This document shows positions 47,221-62,093 of a DNA stretch of 64,000 nucleotides, in pieces. Each line of letters starts with the position of its first letter. Position 1 is the first letter of the stretch. The DNA is from Ehretia macrophylla. Lineage: Eukaryota > Streptophyta > Magnoliopsida > Boraginales > Ehretiaceae. The notes under the pieces were generated by a model. It saw only the letters and a program-made list of their open reading frames with translations, was not told the DNA's origin and ran no database searches. The translations under genes were made by a program, and so were the position numbers. The stretch is taken from assembly GCA_037974665.1 (NCBI GenBank), contig CM075773.1, positions 53,234,917-53,298,916 on the forward strand, read 5' to 3'.

Positions 47221-48520
47221 AGTCATTCAACTTCAATAATTGAAAGATAAAGCGATTTTGTGACATTTCGTCACACGTTGATTTTGTAGAGATTTTTGTT
47301 ATATTTATAAGGTACTATTTAGAATACATGAATTTAATTCATAAAATTTAATAGAATTCATATGCAAATCCAATTATTTATTTTTTTGAAAGTATCTTTT
47401 TAAAAAAAAATTGAAAGTTACAAATTTTAAAATTTTTTAAACTTTACCCAAATCTTTACTCAGGATGTGAAATTATCAAATCTAAGTCCACCAAATCTTT
47501 GGAGGACAAAATTGACCTCTAAATTTTCTTTTCTTTTTCACCAACACTGTTAACAAAATAAATTTAAGTTAATTTTGAGCTACTGTAAGCATTTTGAGCC
47601 ACGACTACATTATCGGCTATTGTATGACACTTTGCCTAAAAAGAAGAAGTTATGAGAAGATATAGATCCATTTTAGGGAAAAAAAAAAAGGTGTATCTCT
47701 TTTCACCCTCTCAGCACCCAACTAATAACTAAGGCAATAGTAGGGGAAAAAAAAACTACAGAAATGCATGGAATTATGAGAGATGATCCAAAATTGATAA
47801 CTGAAACTTAATTAGATACTGATATGGAGGACAAGACCAAACAAGAACCATAGATTATTCTTAATACTTTGAAATTTAATAGTCTATAATTGATGCTGAA
47901 TCTCGCAGATGAGGGAAATGATCTCAAGAAACTCAAACCTCATTAATGTTTATCAAGAAAAGTTTTTGCCGGAATTATCACACACTGATATATGAAGAAG
48001 TGATTAAGGAGCAAACCCAAGCACTCAAGTTTAGGGTGTGTAATTATACAGTGAAAGAAGCCAGGGTGTGTCACTTATACAACAAAAATATCAAATATAC
48101 TAATTTTTTATATAAAAAACCAAAAAATTAAAAAATGTTGAGGGTGTACACTACTTAACATAGGTCCGCCACTAAACGTACATACATTTATGTACATAAA
48201 TATGTATATATTCTCATTACTTTATGCATATAGCTATATACATAGATAGAGGGAGAAATACACATACATTTTCATTAATTTAAACATTAGGCGCATTATA
48301 AGAATTTATTCTAGGTAAAGAAATCAAATGCAATACTATTAAAGGTCTATATACCTCATTACATGTTTAATTTTATTAATAATTTTTCTGTGTTCTTTTA
48401 CTTTTTTCGTATAATTTTATGATAATATCAAGAATTAAAAATGGAAGGAGAGGATAGCCCTTATGGGGCAAGTCTAATTTCAACGGAATAAATGAAGAAT
48501 ATTTAAATAAAATATAACTA
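47220..48520. other. Unannotated intergenic stretch
   Basis: AT-rich. Around 48000-48175 there are paired GGGTGTGT and GAGGGTGTACACTACTTAA sequences and a GGTCCGCCACTAAAC end, typical of debris at plant element ends. No gene. Confidence 0.4.
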
Positions 48521-48522
48521 CT

Positions 48523-49012
48523 CACTACAAGAAAAATTAAAATGGGCGATAGATTTTAGCAACAGACTTTTATCAGTCACTAAATAGTGACGGATTTAGC
48601 GACAGAAAATATTCAGTCACTAATTACTGACGGATTAGCAACACTTTGCAACAGAAAAATTTATAAATAAATTTCGTCACTAATCCCTCGCAAAATCGCG
48701 AGGGATTAGTTACAACTGATAGATTTGCGATGGAATAGTGATGGCATGTCATAATTTTCTTGTCAAATCAGTCACTAAATAGCGACAAAATTAGCGATGG
48801 AATTTAGTAAAAACTTAAAGAACCCCATTTTGTCGATTTTCCTTCTAAAAGTGCTTGGAAATCAAATTAAGTTGGAAAATACTCGTTCATATTGTCAACG
48901 AATTGCTCCTTCTGAAAGTGTTGGTTTTCCATCATCATTTAGTGATGGATTTAGTGATAGAAACTCAATTTAACGATGACTTTAGTTGTGACCCGTTCCT
49001 ATTTTTCTAGAA
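48523..49012. mobile_element. Mini-CACTA (En/Spm-like) element
   Basis: Begins CACTACAAGAAAAATTAA, the standard CACTA terminus. It is followed by subterminal repeats of the type AGTGACGGATTTAGCGACAG in both orientations through about 48990. The right end (CCTATTTTTCTAG near 49010) resembles an inverse terminus but has lost the TAGTG end. About 490 bases and no coding sequence, so non-autonomous. Confidence 0.75.
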
Positions 49013-49068
49013 TTATAATTCTTCCATATGTGGTACAATCTCAATTTGTAAGTACAAATAATATAAGG

Positions 49069-49705
49069 GTGGAATATACCAGACCCCCTATACTTTAACA
49101 AAAGTGTACAACACCTCCCTATAGTTAAAAAACCCCTGAACTAGTCCCTGTATTTTTTAAAAGTGTAAAACACCCCCTACAATTAAAAAAACCATCATAT
49201 TTAGCGGATTTTATAAAAAGACATAAATACCCTTAATCTTTTTTTATTTCTCTTTTTTGTCCTTTTCTCTTTTGTTTAGACTAAAAAATAATTGAAAAAT
49301 AATAAAATATATATATATATATATACCCATTGGGGGGTGACAAGCTGGGTATAGGTGTGGGTATGGTTGTTGATGTGGGTAGGGGGTGGGTGACGGGCTG
49401 GGTAGGGGGTGGGTGACGGGTAGGGCGTAGGGGGGATGACTATTTTATTTTATTTTATTTTTTTGTTTTTTTAAAAGGTAATTTAGTCAATTCTTATAAT
49501 TATTTAATGGAAAAATTCGTTAAAAATTAATAAAAATCTCACTTAATGCGTATGAAGTATACTCTCCGTTAAATTTAACGAATTTTTTAATGGCATGAGG
49601 TGTTTTGCACTTTTGAAAAACCATAAGGATTAGTTCATGGAGTTTTTGAACTATAGGGGGTGTTGTGTACTTTCGCTAAAGTACAAGGGGGTCTGGTGCA
49701 CTTCA
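49069..49705. mobile_element. Fold-back MITE, complete copy
   Basis: Left arm 49069-49175 and right arm 49595-49705 are long imperfect inverted repeats; outer ends are GTGGAATATACCAGACCCCC and GTGCACTTCAC on the facing strand. The core carries an AT microsatellite and the G-rich tract (49331-49438). No target duplication could be assigned. Confidence 0.7.
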
Positions 49706-50859
49706 CTGTTTACAGTTCTAAATAAAGATTTTTTTTCAAATCCATTTTCTTGAGAAATTAAAAAAAAAAGTATTTGTAAATAAATACTCTTCGACATTTG
49801 TAATATCTCACATCGGTGAAATATAGTGCTCGTGAGTGGTTATAAATTGGTGTTGTGGGTATAAGAAATAATTTGGATTAATAATTTTGAGTTAGTAGAA
49901 AAGATGGTTAAAGTAGTTATTTTCTTATGCTTACAATACTAATTGTACCTTTAAATTTAGAGTTATGTGCTCGAGGCGTAACAATATTGTACTCATTCGA
50001 CCAAAAATCAACATAATGGCCTTATGTAACTCTTCGACAGTATATAATATATATGGATGGCTCGTAGATCACTGATTACTTCGATTTAAACAGAATAATA
50101 AAGATCGTGTTATAATTGCAGTAGTATCAGAAAAGGGCATTCCAAAAGCATCTGAGACCGAAAGCATCTTTCTTTTTCTTTTTTCTTTTTTTTTTTTGAA
50201 ATGGCTTAATGCCTTGTACTTAACATTGACAATTTTAAGAGTGAATTCTCTTTATCTTTTCGGATCCATTAGGAGAAGAAGAAAAGCATCTTCACTTACT
50301 TAAGCGATAAGCCTGTATTGTTGGATTCTGACAACGGTTAAAAAGCTGTAAAAAATGTGGCTAAAAATTAACACCACCACAAGTTTGGCCCATTGGTGGG
50401 CCTTTTTTTAATTTTTTATTCATAGGACGAGCCATTATGTTTTGACAATAAAGAGTTTAGTACTTTGGGATGACTTTATTCTTCAACCATCCTTGGATGA
50501 CTATATTCTTCACACCCATATTTGGATGCCTAGATGAGTCTGGTCCCCATATAGCATAATGTTTTAACTTTCTGTAGTTTTTTATTTTTTAACCCATGAT
50601 CTCCTAATTATTAAGGAAATTAATTAACTATTATATTACTCTTGAATTTTTTGTACTTTTTGTAATTGTTGTTGTATTAATTCTAAAAATATTGAATATA
50701 ATAAATAAATATAAAAAGATTTTTATTAATAATTTATTTATTGAAAGGTGTTGAGTTGCAAACTCACTACTATGTATTTGTAACTTATGTCTATACATAA
50801 TAAGGTGTAGTTTTTAGATAAGATAATTATGTAACAGAAAATGAAGCCAAATAAAATGG

Positions 50860-51600
50860 ATGAACGTTTACAAGAAACAACAAGAAAAAGAAACAACGAC
50901 TAGAAAAGAGAAAAGACTGAAAACAAACTTTATGTTAACCACCAGAACTAGGTTTTTCTTTGACTTTGTATACTTTTTGTATGTAGATTTGATGGCCACT
51001 CCAGGGTTTTTGAGGCTCAGTTGGAGTTGTGATAATCTGCGTGTCCTCACCCTTTCAACTGATGTGTTTTTGGGCTGTTGAAGGATACCATCGAGCCAAG
51101 CTTTTGGTGCAGTGTTTTGCTCGTCACTAATGCTTTTCGTTTGGTTGTTGTTGTTGCTACTCATCCTTAGTCCCGTGCTGTTGACCACCAGTGTTGGTGG
51201 TGTTGCTGGAGGTTCAAGATGGACTACTATGCCCCTGTCATTTGAGATATGGGTTTCTCTCTTCTTTGGAGACTTTGACGGTCTGCCTTCTTTCAAGTCA
51301 TGTATCCCTTGTTATACGTGTATTCGTGGCTCACCTGTAGTTGGCTATTGACCGCTATTTTGGCTGCTCCAATAGGTGTCCAAGCATTGAGGGTGCTCTT
51401 GTCCGTGATTTGCATTGTTTTTAGTTGTTGTGGTTCCCGGTCTTGGTTCCCTTTTACTGCTTCCTAGGTTAGGGTTAGGGTTTCTTTGGCCGGTTGATTT
51501 AGAGTTTGTTGGGTGTTGGGCTTGGGCCTTTCTTGTATGTTTTGTGTTGTGGTGTGTTGGGTTTGTTTTTAATGGACAATTGACCATAAATGGTTTACAT
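50860..51600 (-). pseudogene. LINE ORF1 N-terminal-like fragment, copy 2
   Basis: Best-preserved version of this fragment: a minus-strand open frame 51296-50868 of 142 codons with GRPSKSPKKRETH, PPATPPTLVVNSTGLRMSS and APKAWLDGILQQPKNTSVER. It stops before the DUF4283 region of a normal LINE ORF1, so it is truncated. Upstream near 51463-51480 it shares the AAACCCTAACCC-type sequence with copy 1. Confidence 0.45.
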
Positions 51601-51814
51601 ACTTAGAGTCTATTTGGTCTAATTTTAGACATAAAAATGATTTCTATGAGTTTAGAAACTGATACTGATCTACTTGATCTATTTTTGAAAAAGTTTTTAG
51701 GTAAAAGTTAAAACTAAAAAAAAACTAAAAAAACTCTAAATTAAAGAATTCAAAAAAGGCTTTGCAAAAACTATTTTTGTATAAAAGTATAAGGCACAAA
51801 GACAAAACTAGGGA

Positions 51815-53250
51815 AGGAGTCGAAGAAGTAAATTGTATTAAAATCAACAAAAATTACAATGTATATGGGACTCGGCCCAAAGAGTACATAATTATAGGGG
51901 GATCGAGGGGATCTCCCCTATAAATATAGCGAAATAGCATCCTAAACCCTAAATTCTAAAATGAAAGTACAAAAAGTGAGTCAAAATACCAAATTACAAC
52001 AAAGAAACAAGGTTGGAAAACAACTAGGTATCTAAGTCATAAAAGAGAACCAAAAAACAAAAAACAAAGAAACAATTCAATGAATAGAGGAGTGGTGAAG
52101 TCCCAATGATGCCTTTCTTGGATCGATCTTTTTCCCTGTGACTAAATTATGAATAGTTTTGAAGAGATCAGATCTAGGTAGAGATGACTTGTGAGGTAAC
52201 TCATGAACTTCATATGAGGTTGACGAGTATGTAGGCAACTAATTGTTACTTTGAAGAACTTCAAATCTGTTGTGGGAGACCTTTGAAGTCAAGTCAGAGG
52301 GAATACTTTTGGTAGGGGGCACCAATGTGGTATTGGTGCTGGTAGAGCGAGGTTGTTCCTTGCTGGCATGATAGATATTTTGTTCAAGTTGATGCTCGTT
52401 GGTTGTTGCAGCTTTTTTCTTCTTCCTTCTCTTACAAGCATTGGTCTACTCGGGCTTCTACGGAGTAGACTCTGGAACAGATGTTTGAATGACGTTAGGC
52501 TGAGATTAAGCAGAGGGGCAAGAAGAGGTAGAATGACTTAAACAACTTGCAAAAAGAACATTTTGATGGTTTCCATGCATATTCAATGTCAATTACAGTA
52601 GTCTCTCCATTTGGGAGTTTTGCGCAAGTAACGTTTGGTAGTGCTTCATTTAGATTCATCTCAACACAAACCCGAGCATATCCAAGATGGGATCTTGAGA
52701 CTATCTTCGCATCCATTTTTAATGGTTAACCAATGGTGCTAGCAACATAACTGAAGCCAGGTTGGGTCCAAAGGACAAGAGGGACGTTTCTCAAAAGGAG
52801 CCACATACGGACTTTATCACATGACAAATTAATAAGTTAGGTATTAGGTTCCCATTTCCTCAATAGTAGTGGCCTATGGTTGACATGCCACAATTGGTCA
52901 AGGACTTGATCACAAATCTCTTCAGAATCAAATCGAAAGATAAAAAGGTCATTTCTAAAGATTTGATGTCCACAGAGTCAAAGCATTTTCATGAGTGTCA
53001 ACCACTCGTTTAATAAGAAAAAAAAGGAAAAGGTTTACCAATAAATTGCCCAACAAGACAACTATTCTAAAGCTGAGCTCCTTGGTCAAAGACATCCGTG
53101 GTAGGCAAGGCAATTTTCTTTTCCTCAATAATTTTGGATTGAACAAAATCCAATTTGAGCGAAGATTGTGTTTTCAACTTGTAAAAGGATTTTCCCAGTT
53201 CAGATTAACATCACATCGATCAATACCATTCAATAATGGGTAGGAGGATA
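51815..53250 (-). pseudogene. LINE ORF1 remnant (DUF4283 + CCHC-type), copy 2
   Basis: Counterpart of 2690-4125. The 52716-52495 frame keeps the second domain well: MDAKIVSRSHLGYARVCVEM, then VIDIEYAWKPSKCSFCKLF. The DUF4283 part (53200-52950) is shifted by small indels. It has the same non-coding 3' tail and the same absence of ORF2. Confidence 0.7.
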
Positions 53251-53367
53251 TCCCTTATATGACAAGTCTAATGTTACAAACACAAATTGTATTTCACAAA
53301 ATTCATTTATAAATTAAATAAATTTTACACGACAAGTGCTTCTAAACTCAACATAGTATGAGATTAA

Positions 53368-53601
53368 GGTAGTGATTGGTACACTGGAAAGTGGTTGGAA
53401 ATGAAATAGCATTTCCAACTCTTTTTGATTCCCATATTTGATATGAATGAATAAACTTGAAAATCTCACTCCTAAGGTAATTTCATTCCTGCATATATGA
53501 GAATAGCCATTACAGATCAAACACATGAGATTAGCCAATTCCCATGTGTTTAGAAATAAACTTGACTACCATACTCTCATATAACATAACTTTTATATAT
53601 A

Positions 53602-53640
<39 letters not shown>

Positions 53641-53775
53641 TAAAAATACAATTATTATTATTATAAAAATAATAATGAAAATAAAAATTATAACAATAAC
53701 TATTATTATTATTATAAATAGTAATAATAATAATAATAATAAATAAATAAATAAATAAAAGTAAATAATAATAAC

Positions 53776-53810
<35 letters not shown>

Positions 53811-54494
53811 CAATATATTATTGATAATAATAATAATAAAATAATAAAACAAAATAAAAATAAAAATAATAATAACAATAACAATTATTATTATTATTTA
53901 TTTTTTTATTATTATTATTATTATTATTGTTTATTGTTGTTGTTGTTATTATTGTTTATTGTTGTTGTTGTTATTATTGTTATCATTATTATTTATTATG
54001 TTTATATTGTTTACGGTTATATAAATGTTTATTCTTATTTTTAATACTATAATAATAAAAGTGTACTCTTGTCATATTATACAATACATTCTTATTACTA
54101 CACTCTATTCCTTGAACATACCAAGTACGTTATTGTCATTTCCCAGGTCATTTCATTCTCAATTTCATTCATGTCCAAATCAATTTCAGTATACCAATGA
54201 CTATCTAAGACAGTTATTATGTATCAATTTTAGTATAACAATGACTATCTAAGACAGTTATTATGTATCAATTTCAATATACTATCAATTTCAGTATACC
54301 AATAATTATAAAAATAATAATAGTAGTGATTAAATAATAATAAAATAATAATAATAATAAATATAAATATAATAATATTATTATGAAAATAATAATTATT
54401 ATTTAAAAAAATAAAAATGATAATAAATAAATAAATAAAAATAATAAAATAAAATAATAATGATAAAAATAATAATAATACAAGTATAATAATG

Positions 54495-54527
<33 letters not shown>

Positions 54528-54581
54528 GTAATAATTGTTGTTGTTGTTATTATTATTTTTTATTTTTATTTTTATTTTGTA

Positions 54582-54628
<47 letters not shown>

Positions 54629-54977
54629 TAATAATAATAATAATTATTATTATTTTTATTTTTTTTGTTGTTACTTTTTGTTGTTGTTGTTGTTGTTATT
54701 TTTATTATAAAATGTTTATTATTTATTATTTATTATTTTGTTATTATTATTACTTTTATTATTTATGCTTATATTGTTTATAGTTATGTTTATATTTATT
54801 CTTATTTTTAATACTATAATAATAAAAGGACAATCTTGTCATTTTATACAAGTGATTCACAATACTACTTTTAATTCTTAGAGCATACTAAACATGTCAT
54901 TCTCATTCCCAAGTTCATTTCATTCTCAATTTCATTCTATTCCTGTCTAAATCCATTATAGTGTATCAATCGCTACC
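53368..54977. mobile_element. Tourist-like MITE chain, copy 2, first part
   Basis: From GGTAGTGATTGGTACAC after TAA (53365-53367) to CAATCGCTACC before TAA (54978-54980), with an internal joint at TAA 54206-54208. AAT/ATT blocks differ considerably in length from copy 1. Confidence 0.7.
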
Positions 54978-54980
54978 TAA

Positions 54981-55661
54981 GATAGTGATTGGTATGTGGG
55001 AATAAGTTGGGAATGAAATGAGATTCTCAATTCTATTTTAATTTCCATGTTTGGTATGAGAGAATGAACTTGGGAATCCCATTCCCAAAAGAATCTCATT
55101 CTCAAGGGAATCTCATTCCCACATACATGAAAATAACCATTCTAGACCAAATACATGGGAATGACTCATTCCCATGTGTTTGTGAATAGACTTGACTACT
55201 ATACCCCTATTATATAACATAACTTTTATAAATAGTTTATTTTATAATAATAATAATAATAACAAAAAAATATAATAATAATTATTATTATAATTATTAT
55301 AATTATTAAGAAAATAAAAAAAAAAATAAAAATAAAAATAAAAACAAAAATAAAAATAAAATAAAAAAATAATAAAATAATAATAAAAACAAAAAAATAG
55401 TGATTAAATAATAATAATAATAATAATTTAAAAATATTATAATAATAATATTATTAAAATAAAAATAATAATAATAATAATAAATAAAAAAAAAATAATA
55501 AAATAATAATAATAAAAATAAATACTAATAATAATAAAAAAGTAAAATAATAATGACAAAAATAAAAATAATAATAATACCAATAAATAATGATAATAAT
55601 ATTATTATTATTTATTGTTGTTGTTGTTATTATTAGTATTATTATTATTATTATTATTTTT

Positions 55662-55704
<43 letters not shown>

Positions 55705-55931
55705 TATTGTTGTTATTATTATTATTGTTTATGTTTATATTATTTATGGTTACGTTTATATTTATTATTATTTTTAATACTATAATAATAAAAAGACAAT
55801 CCTGTCATATTATATAAGATATTTATATTACTAATTTTAATTCTTAGAGCATACCAAACATGTCATTCTTATTCCCAAATTCATTCCATTTCTTGGCTCA
55901 TTCAATTCATTTCAATGTACCAATCGCTACC
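54981..55931. mobile_element. Tourist-like MITE chain, copy 2, second part
   Basis: GATAGTGATTGGTATG at the left, CCAATCGCTACC at the right followed by TAA (55932-55934). Its right terminus is closer to the consensus than in copy 1. Confidence 0.7.
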
Positions 55932-57119
55932 TAAGTATTTTAAGCTAATCAAGATGAGAATCAAAAGAAGTCCTTTTTCGACATTGTACTCATTCAACGG
56001 AAAATCAACATAATGGCCTTATATAACTCTTCGACAATATAATATGGGTGGCTCATAGATCACTGATTACTTCGATTTAAATATAAGAATGAAATCTTGT
56101 CTCTTGTTGAAGAAGAATTAAAAAAAGGAATTCCAAAAAGATCGTGTCTCTAATTAAAAAGGTGTGAGAAAAAGAAATCCACAAGCATCTTGACTTTGAA
56201 CAAATATTCCATCAAAATTAGTTTGTTTCTTGGTACTTTAACTTGAGAATTTCTTTAGCAACAAGTCTTTCAACTAATTGTTTAGGTTCATCAATGTATC
56301 TGTTCGGTTCATAATGATAACGGTTTAGCCTGTTAATGGGGCCATTATGTCTCTAAAAAGCTGTAAAGCTGCAATAGAATGTGTAAAACTCTTGTCACCA
56401 CCACTAATAAGAAACTATACTAAAAATGTGGCTAAAAATCTATCAACACCCCAAGCTTGGTGAACGGCTTGGCCCACGCCCATTGGTAGGCCATTATCTT
56501 TTGACAATAAAGAGTTTTAGTATTTCTTTTATATACATGAGAGGTTTAATAGTGTAGAACATAATTAGTAAAATTTAAATTCATAATCTCTTCTATGACA
56601 GTGAGTAATATTATTATTAGATCAAAACTCTAATGGCAAGAGTTTAGTACTTTAGGACAAGGGAAACAATCACACCCATATTTGGATCCTTAGATGGATT
56701 TGGTCCCCATATGATATAACATTAGAACTTTTTGTAGTTTTTATTTTTATGTTTTAACTGTGAGACTCGAACCTTAATCTTTCAATTGTTAGGTAAAAAA
56801 ATTCATTAGTAGATTACTTTTGAATCTCTAGAATTTTCTATAGTTGATGTTATTCATTCTAAAAATGTTGACCATAACAAATAAACATAACTAGTCTTCA
56901 TTCTTTTAATTGTTAGGTAAAATAACTCATTAATAAACTACTTTTGAATCTCTAGAACTTCCTGTAGTTGATGTTATTCATTCTAAAAATATTGAACATA
57001 ACAAATAAACATAACTAGTCTTCACTAATAGTTTAGGTACCAAAAGATGTTGACTTTCAAATTCACCGCTATGCATTTAAGGTTAATGTTTTAGATAAGG
57101 TGATCACGTAACAGAAAAT

Positions 57120-57560
57120 GAAGCCAAATAAATGGATGAATGTTTACAAGAAACAACAAGAAAAAGAATTAACAACTAGAAAAGAGAAATATTGAAAACA
57201 AACTTTTTGTGCGTTTTTGGACTTTTTCGGGATGCCATCGAGCCAAGCTTTTGGTGCGGTATTTTGTTCGTCGCCTATGCTTTTGCTACTCATCCTTACT
57301 CCCGTGTTGTTGACCTCCCGTATTGGTGATATTGTTGGAGGTTTTAGGTAGTCTACGCCATAGCCGTTTGAGGTATGGGTTTCTCTCTTTTTTAGAGACA
57401 GTCGTTTAGGGTCACTTGTCCCTTGTGTCGCCTGTGTTCGTGGCTCGCCTATGGTGGGCTAATGGCCAATATTCTGGAGGCTCCGATGGGACGTGTTCAT
57501 GAGTTGGTGTTGTTGTTTGCAATCTGACGGTGTTTTTGGTTGTTGTGGTTCTCAGTTTTG
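57120..57560 (-). pseudogene. LINE ORF1 N-terminal-like fragment, second, copy 2
   Basis: Counterpart of 8112-8600, further degraded by several small deletions (for example near 57285 and 57395). Confidence 0.35.
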
Positions 57561-60500
57561 GTAAGAATCATACAATTAAATCAAAGAGCTATTAAGTAAA
57601 AGTTAAATTTGAAAAAAGTCAAAAATAAGAAACTCTAAATTGAACTTTTTCAAGCAAAACTGTTTTTGTATAAGGTGTGGAATTGTTTTTTTCTTTTTTT
57701 TTTCTCAAATATACCTTCTTTGTTTTTTAAAGTCCAACATTATCCTCAAAATTTTTAAAAATCTAACATTATCTAACACAAATCAAATAATCAGTGGTTT
57801 TTGTTCAACAACACTTCTCATCCAGTAGCAGAGCCACTCTATAATATGTGGGAGCTGCAACCCCCACTCAACTCATATTTTTTTCTCAAAACGTATGTAT
57901 TTTTAAGATATTTTTAAGTTGAAAAATCAATTCAACCCCCAGTGATAAAAATTATTTATATATGAGTATTTGATTGAATAATTTTAGCTCCCATTGAAGA
58001 CATATCCTGGTTCCGCCTCTATCCTTACCAAAATTCTACTGTTGAAAGTTCTACAACTTAAAAGTTAAAATTTCACAACTAGGCCAAACAGAGCCTAATA
58101 GTCAAAAAGTTTTCACAAATAACATGATTTGAGGAAGGTAAGATCAAACAATTTTTCTCTTGTAGCAGAAAAACTGTTTTTCAAAAAACCGTTGTTATAT
58201 TCCGTCATATTTTCATCATATTCATTTATCACGTTTCATATAAATATTTAGTTGGCATGTACTGCCTATTGAATGTTCGGTTCGTGATGCCAAATTGAAG
58301 CCAGAAGAATTTTGTATATGATGATTTAAAACAAAAATGGTGGAGTGAATAGAATTATTAGGTGATGGTTTACAGATGCATGCAAGCCAATAACACCGTT
58401 TCGATACCATTGGCACATTAAATACATTGTAATTTAGAAAGTTTACATAAGTTTCACATTGCATTTGAGGCTATGAGGTGCTCCCGATGTGGTGTGGTGT
58501 ACTTAACTTCTCAATATAATTTATTTAGATGTCTCTTGTCCCTCGTCTCCGATTTCAAAGTTCGTAATCCGTCCTTCTTAGAACATGTCGTAGTACTTAG
58601 TAAATCCGACTTCCTCTATTACTGGGCATTTGTTTTAGTGGTATGGTCTCGCTTCGTGTGCGAAAAGTTTCAAATTCCCACCACCACTACTTCACCATTA
58701 TCCTTGTAGCTACTATAAAATTACTAAAAAAAAAAAATAAATAAATAAAAACTAATCTGCAATGACAGATCCCCTACCTCTCTCATCTTCATTGTCGGAT
58801 CTGAATCTCTCCTCCTACTGATTTTTTTTTCAACAGATCTGACTTCTCTCTTCTTCAAGTAGAGTCTTCTCTTCTCAGTCTTCTTTAACAGGTGACAACA
58901 AAGTGATAGATCTGCTCATTCGCTCACACCTGATCTCGGATGAGCCCATTTTTTTCTTATTTCCTGATTCTTCTAACATTGTTGAAGTACCTCCCGGTAC
59001 TCTTGAGCCAACAAATTAACCCACTCTATCTGTATTTTTCCCCATTTTTCTCATTTATGTATCTGCTTTCCTCCCAAATCACTTAGATGTGCATCACAAT
59101 ATCACTTCAGATAATTTCTCTCCCTCTCTGTATTTCTTTTTTTTTTTTCTCTCTTTTTTGACTCAAAATTTTCCAATTTCATTTTTTCTCTACACCCAAG
59201 AGCATCATTACATCAAATGCTTTTCATTCTTTGCCAAACACACCTGACCCACCATTACCTATTTCACTTCTAAGTCTCATTCTCTCTCATCTTAGTGCAC
59301 GGAACCCACCACTACACATTTTCATTCAAAGAATAATTCTCTTCCAACGGTGCAATTCCAACACCATTTTCCAATTTGCCTTAATCAAATTCTCTTCCTA
59401 CAACTCGTTTTTCATTTTTTTTTCTTATACCATAAGGATCCCACAATCCATTACTTTTCATGTCTCCCTCCAAATGTAATATTCACAAGAATCGTACGAA
59501 CATCTATAGACAATAGCAAGGAGCTTTGGCTTTCGCTCTCGTCACCTCACTCAATCCTATAGCGGAAACTCGAGTCGAGGCGCTGCAAGCAAGCGAAGAA
59601 GCACTTCTTGTAACCAAAAACCTCATGGATCAGCAAAGGCTTGTTCTGGATCACGTCGCGTTATTGATACTGCCAGCTTATTTTGGGATGACTGCCACCT
59701 TTCTATTTGAGTAAGGAATGAATATCGGACTCTATTAACGTTCAATCGACGACCGAGCCTAGTGGTGCTTGTGGCTTTTCCAATTTTTTCTAATGTGACA
59801 TTTTCCCATCTTTCTTCTCACAATGTCACATGCCCAACTTTAAACAACGCTACCACAAGACCCCAACTACAAACAACGCTAGCACACCCAATTACAAAAA
59901 AATCTAGCTCTCGGCCAACTACAAAAATGCTAGCACATGGCCTCAAAAAAAAAAAAATGCTAGCACATGCCCTTAACTACAAAAATGCTAGAATACGACC
60001 CTCAAATCATACTCAACGGGTCCAAGGATATCTTCCTCTTTTCATTTTCCTATCTTCTCTACTCTTCCTTTTAATTGAACCAGCAAACATAAAATACATA
60101 TGCCGCCATTTTTTTTTCAACTTATCTCTTTTCTAAATCTTTTTTTCACTATTATCTCCTTGCTCATGACCAAACGGTCAAAGGCCAACACTTGATTTCA
60201 AAAATTCAAGGATCAACTCCCTCTTTCTCCTCTTTCAATTCTCTTCTATTCATGCCATGATCACACGGTCATAGGCCAACACCTAAATGCCCAAATCCAA
60301 ACCTAACTTTGTCCTCTACATTGCTAGCACTGAAAACCATTCATCACAACTGCTAGCACTGCAAATTCTTCTCCTCTGGTTTTTCCTTATTTCTACGTTT
60401 GATTCTTCTTTTCTGTAGGCTGTGTTGAATCTCTTACCTCTATTACCTCTGCAACCACAGAGATTCGTCATTTTTATATTTTTCGAGCCGTTAACAATCC

Positions 60501-61284
60501 GGTTTCGCTTAAGGGGACATGATAGAATAAATTGAACAGTGTGTCATTGAGAAGTGTAATTCTAGAGCAGTGTGCTATAGAGATGTCTTGGTACCCGGCA
60601 GATCCATCCTCCGATGGAGGAGATGACTGGGCAGACGAGACAACTTGATGGAATGAGGATGCCATGCTATCTAGAGCTTGCAAGTTAACTATTTCTCATG
60701 TTGTGACGTGCGAAGAAGAGTAAAAGTGAAGCGAGGAAGAGTAAAGGTAGGTAGAGCTTTAGTTGAGACTTTTAGGTAGATTTTTAGATGAGAGTTGATA
60801 TCATGTTAAGTAACTTTTTCATCTAAAAATTTAAGTTGTTAAAGAAGAATTTATTATATTATTTATTATTTTCAACATGTTTGTCATAGGATGAAATGCA
60901 TTTGTTAGCTATAAGAGATTAGTTGTTATAAACTAATAAAATTCAATTATAAGAACATCATAATGAGAATCAGAATGTCATTGAGGTGGGAGATACTTTG
61001 GAGAGAGAGAATCAAATATTTACTATGTGATTGCACGTAAAGAAAATTATTTTTATTTTAGGTGGTAGTTTTATTTATTCACTATTTTTCTTGATTAATT
61101 TGATTTTTCAGTATATCGGAGATATTTTCCGTAGAAAATGACCAAACTCTAGATGGCAATACTTGAAGATTCAATAGGATGAACTTTATCCATTACAAAA
61201 CCTGAAAACTGCTATCCTTGTTAAATAGAATCGTTATTTATACCAAGAGTACGCAAATCATATAGGTGAGAAGTTGGAAGGGAA

Positions 61285-61500
61285 TTGAAGTTTCATGAGA
61301 TCTGAAGAGCAAGTGGAAGGTTTAGATACAACTGTAAAGCTCAAAAGACTTTTTTGCTATATATCACACCTCTCAATCTTTGATGAATTGAGTCAGGGTA
61401 GAATCCGCTGCTTGTATGGATGGTATCGAATCAATTGTAGGAGGAATATCAGTTGTGAGACTTCACAAGGTGGGCTTGATCTTGACGGATAGATTAATTG
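61285..61500 (+). pseudogene. ARF exon-like fragment, copy 2
   Basis: A 65-codon plus-strand frame (61295-61492) containing [14 protein letters not shown]. Only a single unit, where copy 1 has a tandem pair. It is followed by an open stretch (CETSQGGLDLDG) that I cannot assign. Confidence 0.4.
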
Positions 61501-61997
61501 ATCTCGCACTTGTTAATGATCCTTTATACTAACAGTATTTAGGATTTTTTGAACAATGTAATATCTCATACTGGGTCTTTAACCCCTTTTTACTAAAACT
61601 ACAAAATGTTCTTGTAAAAATGCACATCAACCATGGCAGCATCTTGAGATACAGAAACAACGATCTTAGGGGAGAAGCAACCATGCAATAATGAAACGAT
61701 TAGCCTTAAATAAAAAATTGATATCTTAAATTAATTTGAGTCTTTTGATAAATTTTTTTTTAATATTTAATTCCTAATCTTAACTACACTCAAATTTAAA
61801 ATCTAAAATTCTTTTAATAGAAAAAAATTAATTTAACCAAGTAAAATAATTTAAACTATACGAGCTTAAACGTAGTACAACTTCAAACATGCCTATGAAG
61901 CTTTATGGGTAAAGAAATATTATAACTGTAAAGGGCTATACAATATTTGATTCTTAATTCCAAATTGCTAATGTGTCATTGTTACAAAGTGACATGC

Positions 61998-62041
<44 letters not shown>

Positions 62042-62093
62042 GGATTAAACACATATTTTGGATTTAGGTCTTAATTGTTCTTATATCACTAAA